Source: an uncultured Latescibacterota bacterium
GTDB lineage: Bacteria; Latescibacterota; UBA2968; UBA8231
Reading direction: 5' to 3'
Assembly (NCBI GenBank): GCA_951813615.1
Contig: OX638377.1
Span: 2,914,001 to 2,978,000 of the forward strand
Length of the DNA stretch: 64,000 nt
The translations under genes and the position numbers were made by a program. The notes below the pieces were generated by a model. It had not been told where the DNA came from. It saw nothing but the letters and a program-made list of their open reading frames with translations, and searched no databases. This document shows positions 7,096 to 14,036 of the stretch, one piece after another (position 1 is the first letter of the stretch; the number at the start of each line of letters is the position of its first letter).

Positions 7096-10000
7096 CTCCT
7101 CTCTCCCTTTCGCTGCGCAATTTTCTCAGCTACGGCGAGGAAGTGCCGCCGCTCGACTTTACCCAGTTCCACGTCGCCTGCCTCACGGGCGGCAACGGCC
7201 ACGGCAAGTCCGCCCTGCTCGACGGGATTACTTACGCCTTGTGGGGCCAAGCCCGCAAAAGCCGCAGCGATGAAGAACTGTGTCGGATCGGAGCCAGAGA
7301 GATGCGGGTCGACTTCGACTTCACCCTCGGCGAAAAGCACTTCCGCGTCATCCGCAGTTGGCGCCGCACCAAGCGGGGCGTCCCGGCTCTTGACTTACAA
7401 GTAGAAAGCGACGGCATCTTCCGCACTCTCTCCGAAGGCGAGGGCATTAACCCCACCCAGCGGCGTATCAACGAACTCCTATCCATGGACTACGACACCT
7501 TCGTCAACTCGGCCTTCATCGTCCAAGGGCGCGCCGACGAATTCACCCAGAAAAACGCTAGGCAGCGCAAGGAAGTCCTCGGGCGAATCCTCGGCTTGGG
7601 GCGCTACGATCAACTCCAAGGCATGGCTCGCGCCCGCTATCAAGAGCACCAGCGCCAGAGCGAGACCCTGCAAACCCGCCTCGGCGAACTCGACACCGAA
7701 TTGGCCAAGCGCGAAAGCTACGAATCCGAATTGCGCACCGTCGACGATCACCTCGCTCTACTCGGTAGCCAAATCAGCAGCCGAGAAAAAGCGCAAGCCG
7801 AGTTGGCCGCCCAGCGCCTAGCGCTAGCACAAATCCGTCAGCGTGTCGCCGAGCTAGCGCGAGAGCAGCAGCGCATTGCCGAGCGAGAGCGACAGGTATC
7901 CGCCGAACTCGAAAACCTACAAGAGCAGCAGCGCCAAGACGGCGAAATCCTAGCCGCCGCCGAATCCATCGAGCGAGACTTTGCAACCTACAATCAGCTC
8001 CGCACCCAAATCGGCCTGCTCGAACAAAAAGCCCAGGAACACGGCGAGTTAGATGCCCACCGCAGTCAGCTAGAAGAGCAAATCGCCCAAGCGCGCCAAG
8101 CAGTGGAGCGGCAGCAAGAGCGCTGGGCGGCCACTCTCGGCGAGCGACAGCGACAACTCGACGGACACCAAGCCTTGCTCAATCGGGAGCAGACCATCGC
8201 CATCCGTTACGCCCAATTCAAAACCCTCAGCGAGCAGGCCCAAGCGCTTGAGCAGGCGCAGATTCGCTGCGAGGAGCTCCTCCGCGAACGCCGTCGCCTC
8301 GAACACGAACTATCGCTCGCCGAGGAGCACCGCAAAAGCCAGCGCCAAACACTCACCAAACAATTGGCACAGTTGGATCGGGCCAAAGCCGAGGAGAAAA
8401 CCCTAGCAGTCCACATCCATCAGTTGCAGGCGCAACGGACCCAATTGCAGGCCAAAGCCGAGGAACAGGATCACCTCAAGGACGAAGGCAGCGATCTCAA
8501 TGCCCAGATCACCGAGCGGCAGCAAAAACTCCGCGCCGAAGAAGAGGAATTAACCAACGAGCACCAACAGGCTCTAGCCTTAACCGCTGCCGAAGACGCC
8601 AATTGCCCGTTGTGCGGCAGCACACTCGACGCCGAACACCGCCAGCAGGTTGCGGCAGAACTGTCGCAGCGGGAAGAACGCCGCCAAAAGCGCATCGCCG
8701 CCCTCGGCAACGAGCTCGCCACGCTCAGCGATCAATTGCAAAAGATGCGTGCGCACTACAAAACCCTCGGAGAGGAAATCGCGCCCCTCCAACAGATTCA
8801 TCAAAATATAGCCACCGGAGAAGCCCGTCTCAGGCAATTACAGGAATCGACCGCTGAAGCCCAGGCACTAGACGAGCAACTAACCGCCCTCGACCGCGAA
8901 CTCGAAGACCAATCATACGCTCCCAGCGAACGCGAACGCCTGCACAAGCTAGCCGGAGAAATCGAGCTGTTGGGCTACAGCAGTACCGAACACGAGACGC
9001 TGCGGAAAAAGCTCTCCGAGTTGCGCTCAGTCGAAGCCGAACACGCCCGCTTGCAGGACGCCAAAAGCCAAACCGACCGGCTCAAAAGCGAGCAGACCGA
9101 AGCTCAAAAACATCTCGAGCTAGCCGACCGCCAGCTAGCCGAAGCCCACTATGCTCAAGCGGAACGGGAACGACTCGGCCAAGTCGAACAACAACTCGCA
9201 GCCCTAGGCTACGATGGTGCCGAACATCAGCGGTTGCGCCTGCAACAGGATGATCTGCACGACAGCACGCGGCAATTCGAGCGCCTGCAACACGCCCGCC
9301 AACGCCGCGCTTCGTCCGGTGAATCGCGGGTGCGCTACGAGGCCGAAGCCTCCAATATAGCGGAACAATTGCAGACTATAAAAGAAGAAAAGGAACAGTT
9401 GCACGAACGGGCTGGCGAGTCAGAAGACGTCGACAGGCAACTCCATGAAAACCAAGCCCACTTAGAAAAGCTGCGAGCCGAAAGAGACCAACAACTTCAG
9501 CGCCGGGGCAACCTAGAGGCCCTATGCGAGCGTTGCGTCGAATTGGCGCAGGAACGGGACGCGTTGCGCCAAGACCTGCAAGACACCCAACGACAGGCCT
9601 GGATCTACCAACAACTCGACAAGGCATTTGGCAAGGATGGGATCCAAGCACTGATCATTGAAAACGCCGTGCCGCAGATCGCCGAAGAAGCCAACGCCAT
9701 CCTCGCCCGCCTGACCGACAACCGCATCCAAGTCGCCTTTGAATCACTGCGCGACCTCAAAAAAGGCGGCACTCGTGAAACCCTTGACGTCAAAATCGCC
9801 GATGAGGTCGGCGAGCGCTCCTACCATCTCTATTCCGGGGGCGAGGCATTCCGCACCAATTTCGCCTTGCGCATCGCACTCTCCAAGGTACTGGCCATGC
9901 GCTCGGGCACCCGCCTCCACACCCTCTTTATCGACGAGGGCTTCGGCACTCAAGACGAACAGGGGCTGGAACAACTCATCGAAGCTATCCAAAAAATCAG

Positions 10001-10127
10001 CGAGGATTTTAAAAAGGTGTTGATCGTCACGCACCTCGACCAACTCAAGGCGGCCTTTCCAGTGCAAATCGAGGTCGCCAAACACCCCGACTTAGGCTCG
10101 CGCTTCTCCGTGACGCAGCACGCCTAG
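7092..10127 (+). CDS. sbcC: SMC-like ATPase SbcC / Rad50-type subunit
   Basis: ATPase partner of SbcD. The 1011-aa product has the expected layout: Walker A TGGNGHGKSALLDG (residues 32-45), a very long coiled coil rich in Q, E, R and L, a zinc hook CPLCGST with C505 and C508 at the apex, a second coiled-coil arm, the ABC signature YSGGEAFRTNFALRIALS (S915-E918) and Walker B TLFIDEGFGTQ (D948, E949). Length is normal for the family. Overlaps sbcD and is 13 bases before ygfZ. Confidence 0.97.
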   Translation: MTPLSLSLRNFLSYGEEVPPLDFTQFHVACLTGGNGHGKSALLDGITYALWGQARKSRSDEELCRIGAREMRVDFDFTLGEKHFRVIRSWRRTKRGVPALDLQVESDGIFRTLSEGEGINPTQRRINELLSMDYDTFVNSAFIVQGRADEFTQKNARQRKEVLGRILGLGRYDQLQGMARARYQEHQRQSETLQTRLGELDTELAKRESYESELRTVDDHLALLGSQISSREKAQAELAAQRLALAQIRQRVAELAREQQRIAERERQVSAELENLQEQQRQDGEILAAAESIERDFATYNQLRTQIGLLEQKAQEHGELDAHRSQLEEQIAQARQAVERQQERWAATLGERQRQLDGHQALLNREQTIAIRYAQFKTLSEQAQALEQAQIRCEELLRERRRLEHELSLAEEHRKSQRQTLTKQLAQLDRAKAEEKTLAVHIHQLQAQRTQLQAKAEEQDHLKDEGSDLNAQITERQQKLRAEEEELTNEHQQALALTAAEDANCPLCGSTLDAEHRQQVAAELSQREERRQKRIAALGNELATLSDQLQKMRAHYKTLGEEIAPLQQIHQNIATGEARLRQLQESTAEAQALDEQLTALDRELEDQSYAPSERERLHKLAGEIELLGYSSTEHETLRKKLSELRSVEAEHARLQDAKSQTDRLKSEQTEAQKHLELADRQLAEAHYAQAERERLGQVEQQLAALGYDGAEHQRLRLQQDDLHDSTRQFERLQHARQRRASSGESRVRYEAEASNIAEQLQTIKEEKEQLHERAGESEDVDRQLHENQAHLEKLRAERDQQLQRRGNLEALCERCVELAQERDALRQDLQDTQRQAWIYQQLDKAFGKDGIQALIIENAVPQIAEEANAILARLTDNRIQVAFESLRDLKKGGTRETLDVKIADEVGERSYHLYSGGEAFRTNFALRIALSKVLAMRSGTRLHTLFIDEGFGTQDEQGLEQLIEAIQKISEDFKKVLIVTHLDQLKAAFPVQIEVAKHPDLGSRFSVTQHA

Positions 10128-10140
10128 CCTCCTACCCGTT

Positions 10141-11106
10141 ATGGACCATTACAACGAATACCACGCCGCCCGTACCGGCGCGGCCCTACGCGACGCGCAA
10201 GCTTCGTTTCGTTTGTACATGCGCGGTGCCGATCACCTCGACTTCCTGCACCGCATGACCTCCAACGACTTCCACAACCTGCAAATAGGGTACGGCCTCG
10301 AAGCCGTCTTTATCGAACAGCGGGCGCGGATTCTCGACCTCGCCACCTGCTATCGCGGGCCAGACACCACCGCCTTGATCCTGAGTCCTGATTCGCGCGC
10401 CGCGATCCCCGATTGGTTGGACCGTTTTATCTTTGCCGAGTCCCTCGAATTGGCAGACCGCACAGACGAGACGGCCATGTTCGAACTCGTCGGCCCGCAA
10501 GCCGCTCAGCTAGTCACCCACACATTGAACGCGGATCTGGCAAAACTTCAGGATCACCAGCTACTCGACCCACAGGTCACCGACGACCTGTGGCTGGCGC
10601 ACACGGCCGGGCCGGGGCTACGCGCCTTCGGGCCGCCGGCCGCCGTAAAGGACCTTTGGCAGCGCCTCGCCGCCGCAGGTGCTAGCCCAATCGGGTCGGA
10701 GACATGGGAAATTTTGCGCGTCGAACAGGGCCTTCCCCTGCTCGGGCGAGAACTGACCCAAGATTACAACCCTTGGGAAGCAGGGCTTGGTCGCGCTATT
10801 CATATGGATAAAGGCTGCTATATCGGCCAAGAAGTCATCGCCCGCTTAGATACCTACGACAAAGTCAAGCAGCATTTAGTCGGGCTGCGACTCTCCGCTT
10901 CTGAACTGCCGCCAACAGGGCAACCGCTGCGCGACGGCGAGCGCGAAGTAGGGCGCATCACTTCTGCGGTCCACTCCCCCAGCCTCGGCCCGATTGCTCT
11001 CGCCTATGTGCGGCGGCGTGCTTGCGCCAAAGGCACTGTGCTAGACGCCGGCGGCGCACAGACTACCGTAGTCTCCCTACCTTTTTTGTCGCATGAGTCC
11101 CGCTAG
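10141..11106 (+). CDS. ygfZ: Folate-binding protein YgfZ (GcvT-like)
   Basis: Tetrahydrofolate-dependent protein that helps assemble or repair Fe-S clusters in certain enzymes. The 321-aa product has the GcvT-like N-terminal fold (LDFLHRMTSNDFHNLQIGYG) and the diagnostic YgfZ signature MDKGCYIGQEVIARLDTYDK around residues 223-242, including the conserved Cys. The C-terminal barrel (VGLRL...REVGRITSAVHSP) is present. Thirteen bases after sbcC and overlapping the next gene by 14 bases. Annotation as aminomethyltransferase is unlikely because of the KGCYxGQE motif. Confidence 0.9.
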   Translation: MDHYNEYHAARTGAALRDAQASFRLYMRGADHLDFLHRMTSNDFHNLQIGYGLEAVFIEQRARILDLATCYRGPDTTALILSPDSRAAIPDWLDRFIFAESLELADRTDETAMFELVGPQAAQLVTHTLNADLAKLQDHQLLDPQVTDDLWLAHTAGPGLRAFGPPAAVKDLWQRLAAAGASPIGSETWEILRVEQGLPLLGRELTQDYNPWEAGLGRAIHMDKGCYIGQEVIARLDTYDKVKQHLVGLRLSASELPPTGQPLRDGEREVGRITSAVHSPSLGPIALAYVRRRACAKGTVLDAGGAQTTVVSLPFLSHESR

Positions 11107-11995
11107 GGCCGGTGGACATCGCAAGATAGTCCACATTGGGATTGATAGCGGCCCGCACCACAACATCCAAGCTTGGGCCGAATTCGCCGCGCTCTTGCGC
11201 GAATACACCGATTGGATCGAATGGGGCGGCGACTATGCCATCCTCGACGTCACCGACAATAAGCTCGACATCCCCTTTGGAACGCGTGTCGCCAAGATGA
11301 TCAAGAGCGATATCAAGCGCCAGCTAGGCTGGAGTGTTTCCGTAGGGTTAGCACCCAGCAAGTTCTTGGCGCAGCTAGCGATGGAGCGCCAGCGGCCCGA
11401 TGGCCTGACGGTCGTGCTGCCCGAACAGATAGGGGATTTTCTCGCCGATGTGCCGATCAATCTGCTTCCCGGCGTGGGAGCCGTTACGCGCCAGCAGTTC
11501 GCAGCCATGCAAATAGAACACATCGGCGCACTGATCCAAGTTCCGCTGGAAGAACTCGTGCGCCGCTTTGGCCAGCGAGGAAGCAGCTTTTGGCACCTCG
11601 CCCACGGCTGGGATGACGACCTAGTTGCCCCGGCCGAACAGCTCGACCAAATCCGCGAGGAAGCCTCCTTTTCCGCACCGCTGTACTCCCGCGAAGAAAT
11701 GCGCGATGCCTTGCGCGAGCTAGCTGTCGCGCTCTGTGGCCGACTGCAGCGCAGGGGGCTACAAGCGCGCGACGTCACTCTAGAAGTGCGCTATCCGGAT
11801 TTTCGCACCGCGACGCGCACCGCGCGCTTGGGCACTTTTACCGACCGTGCTCAAGCCGTCTTCACGGCTGCCTGCGAGCTATTAGAACAGACAGAAGTCG
11901 GCGACTTGGGTACGCGTCTACTCGGAATTGGGTTGGGAGGATTTGACGATGAGGAACTCGAACAACTCGATTTGTTTGCCGGCGAAAAGCCCTAG
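11093..11995 (+). CDS. Degenerate Y-family DNA polymerase (DinB-like), probably inactive
   Basis: The 300-aa product resembles DNA polymerase IV from the palm onward: KSDIKRQLGWSVSVGLAPSK, FLAQLAMERQRPDGLTVVLP, the helix-hairpin-helix LLPGVGAVTR, and the little-finger domain, ending in QLDLF, a consensus beta-clamp-binding motif. The first ~70 residues that normally carry the metal-binding HxDMDxFFA motif are missing or unrecognisable (VHIGIDSGPHHNIQAW instead), and the usual SLDEAYLD is WGGDYAILD, losing the catalytic Glu. The frame is intact and overlaps ygfZ, so it looks like a maintained, non-catalytic protein, comparable in concept to ImuB, although no imuA or dnaE2 is nearby. It shares an overlapping CTAG stop with convergent larA. 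Confidence 0.8.
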   Translation: MSPARAGGHRKIVHIGIDSGPHHNIQAWAEFAALLREYTDWIEWGGDYAILDVTDNKLDIPFGTRVAKMIKSDIKRQLGWSVSVGLAPSKFLAQLAMERQRPDGLTVVLPEQIGDFLADVPINLLPGVGAVTRQQFAAMQIEHIGALIQVPLEELVRRFGQRGSSFWHLAHGWDDDLVAPAEQLDQIREEASFSAPLYSREEMRDALRELAVALCGRLQRRGLQARDVTLEVRYPDFRTATRTARLGTFTDRAQAVFTAACELLEQTEVGDLGTRLLGIGLGGFDDEELEQLDLFAGEKP

Positions 11996-13254
11996 GCCGC
12001 TGCTTGAGGCAATACCGAATCTCCATAGGGCAGCGCCCAGATTCGAGCCTCGGGGCCAACCACCTCATGCGCGGCCGCCATAGCTTGGCCAAGGTCGTCA
12101 AAGGGCACTAAGCCAACGCGGCCGATGGCCTCGGTCGACAGCGACGAGACCAAGTGCACGTGGGCCTTTTTCAGCACTGCGGCAATGGCGGCGGCCTTGT
12201 GTCCGCCCAAGACGAATTCCCGCTCTATCCGCGCGAGAATCCCGTCGGCCGAATCCGCCTCCTGCAACCAAGAGGCAAAGGTAGCACTGCCCAACCCCTC
12301 GCGACATTCAGCTACCCAGACGATGACGCCCCCTTCGCGCACGGCATGCACGGCGTTGTCGAGGGCCTTTTGCGCCTGGTACATATTGACGTCCAGCGGA
12401 TAGCCGCCCGCGCTGACGAGGACAATATCAGCGCATCGCGCGATCGGCACGGCCCCGCGCTCGGCCACTCGCTCGCACCCTTTGCGGTGAGCCTCTCGCA
12501 CGTGCCCGGCAAAGGCGGCGACGATGCGGTGGCGGTCGTCGACGATCGCATTGAGGATGAAGTCGATCCCCAGCATGGCCGCCCCTTCTTCTAAATCTTC
12601 CCGCACCGGGTTGCCCTCAAGTTGCCCAGTCTCCGCGCCGGGCCGAGCCATCAGGCCGTGATTGGCCGCTATGGCGCTGGGAGAGGCACAGCCGGGCAAG
12701 ACCGCCTTGGCCCCACCCGAAAAGCCGGCGAAGTAGTGGAACTCCAAGTTGCCCAAACAAATCCGCACATCGGCTTCCACCAAGGGACGAAACAGCTCCA
12801 CGGGCGTACCGCGGGAAGTGACACCCAGCCGCACTACGTCTTGGGGATCGTGATTCACGACCCGCACTCGATCATAGACCGCAGGCCCTACCAAGTCAGC
12901 CAACTCGGCTTCGGTCTGCGCTCGATGCAACCCCAAGGCCACAACTACCGTCACGTCGGAATCTGGCACACCGGCTGCGGCGAGTTCTTCTAACACCGGC
13001 GGCAACAGACGATCGGTCGGGCAGGGCCGAGTCAGATCGCTGACGACAATTGCGACCTGCTGACCGGGCTGTACCAAGGCGCGCAATTCCGGCGTGCCCA
13101 CAGGCCGGGCCAACGCATCCCGCACCAACGCCCGCTCTTCACTGTCGCCACCTTGTTCCGCTCTCGGCAAAACGACGCCTAGCAAACGCTCACTGGGCAC
13201 GTCAACCTGCAACTGAGAGTCGCCAAAGGGCAGCTCAATCTGCGTCGCAGCCAT
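11992..13254 (-). CDS. larA: LarA-type nickel-pincer racemase/epimerase
   Basis: Member of the lactate-racemase family, which interconverts 2-hydroxyacid enantiomers using a nickel pincer nucleotide bound to lysine. The 420-aa product has family motifs SDLTRPCPT (71-79), H110 in VALGLHR, and FHYFAGFSGGAK with H173 and K183, plus H199; these align well with the catalytic histidines and cofactor lysine of the Lactobacillus enzyme. GAGGAGG precedes the ATG. No larB, larC or larE is in the window, so cofactor supply must be elsewhere. The substrate need not be lactate; several LarA homologues act on other hydroxyacids. Confidence 0.88.
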   Translation of the reverse strand: MAATQIELPFGDSQLQVDVPSERLLGVVLPRAEQGGDSEERALVRDALARPVGTPELRALVQPGQQVAIVVSDLTRPCPTDRLLPPVLEELAAAGVPDSDVTVVVALGLHRAQTEAELADLVGPAVYDRVRVVNHDPQDVVRLGVTSRGTPVELFRPLVEADVRICLGNLEFHYFAGFSGGAKAVLPGCASPSAIAANHGLMARPGAETGQLEGNPVREDLEEGAAMLGIDFILNAIVDDRHRIVAAFAGHVREAHRKGCERVAERGAVPIARCADIVLVSAGGYPLDVNMYQAQKALDNAVHAVREGGVIVWVAECREGLGSATFASWLQEADSADGILARIEREFVLGGHKAAAIAAVLKKAHVHLVSSLSTEAIGRVGLVPFDDLGQAMAAAHEVVGPEARIWALPYGDSVLPQAAA

Positions 13255-13263
13255 GAATCCTCC

Positions 13264-13488
13264 TCAATTGTCGAGGGTGCAGGCACCCGCACCGCGCGGG
13301 TCGCCGCAGGTACCACACGGCCCTATTGGCTCGCGCTCGCTGGCAGCGCGACCAGCGACGGCAAAACTCGACAGCTTCTTCTTCAACTCCACGCCCTCAC
13401 AAGACGGACAAGCGGCCATCGCTGTCCCTTGTATGAGCGCATCGAACTCTGTGCCGCACTCCTTGCAGACGTATTCAAAAATCGGCAT
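13264..13488 (-). CDS. FmdB-family zinc-ribbon protein
   Basis: A 74-aa protein beginning MPIFEYVCKECGTEFDALIQ, with the two CxxC pairs (C8-C11, C27-C30) of the FmdB putative regulatory/zinc-ribbon family. The C-terminal tail carries extra cysteines (PCGTCGDPRG and GACTLDN), seen in many family members. Function of the family is not established. It is nine bases upstream of larA on the same strand and may be co-transcribed with it. Confidence 0.85.
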   Translation of the reverse strand: MPIFEYVCKECGTEFDALIQGTAMAACPSCEGVELKKKLSSFAVAGRAASEREPIGPCGTCGDPRGAGACTLDN

Positions 13489-13491
13489 GGC

Positions 13492-14016
13492 TCAAGCTCC
13501 GTGCAGGGCCGGCTGATACAGACCCACGCTGTAGAATTCATAAGAAGCAGCTTTGTCCGGAAAATCAACTACGTGTACCGTAAAGCGAGCCGGCACCCCG
13601 GTGTCGGGCATGTGATCGCGGAAAAAGCTGCTATAGGCCTGGGCGTATTCTTGATAAATGCGCTGTTGTTCCTCGTGAAAGCGCTGCGGATCGGTTAGCG
13701 GGTTGACGTCCTTGGGCTGAGCACCGAAGGCGTGTACCTCGATGAAATCTATCTGGTTAATCGAATCGCAAATTTCGGCTTCTTGCAGCCACTTTTCCCA
13801 ACAGCGGAAGACCAACTCGACCTCGACAGCAGGCGTCATCCTCACCAGCTCGTCGCGGTCGAGGATCCCATGCGCCGAATGTCCGCCGGTTAAGCCGGCG
13901 AAGTAGATCTTCAAGTCGCCGTTGTCCAGCGTCTCGGTCACCAAGGCCGATAAGGTTGGGTGGTCCCCGCCGTAGTAGTAGGTTAATCGACCACGTTGCT
14001 TGACGTTAAATGCCAT
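13492..14016 (-). CDS. Conserved-looking protein of unknown function
   Basis: A 174-aa protein; the ATG at 14016 is chosen because GAAAGGAG lies five bases upstream, whereas a longer frame would overlap the preceding oxidoreductase. It begins MAFNVKQRGRLTYYYGGDHP and contains FAGLTGGHSAHGILDRDELV and FTVHVVDFPDKAASYEFYSV. No signal peptide or membrane segment is visible. I do not recognise the family. Its position between a flavin/Fe-S oxidoreductase and the FmdB-larA pair suggests a role in the same 2-hydroxyacid-related unit, which is only guilt by association. Confidence 0.7.
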   Translation of the reverse strand: MAFNVKQRGRLTYYYGGDHPTLSALVTETLDNGDLKIYFAGLTGGHSAHGILDRDELVRMTPAVEVELVFRCWEKWLQEAEICDSINQIDFIEVHAFGAQPKDVNPLTDPQRFHEEQQRIYQEYAQAYSSFFRDHMPDTGVPARFTVHVVDFPDKAASYEFYSVGLYQPALHGA

Positions 14017-14036
14017 CGTACTCCTTTCACTTCGCG

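Noticed and set aside
11093..11995. Naming the degenerate polymerase ImuB or active DinB
   Set aside because: No imuA or dnaE2 neighbour is seen and the catalytic residues needed for DinB activity are missing.
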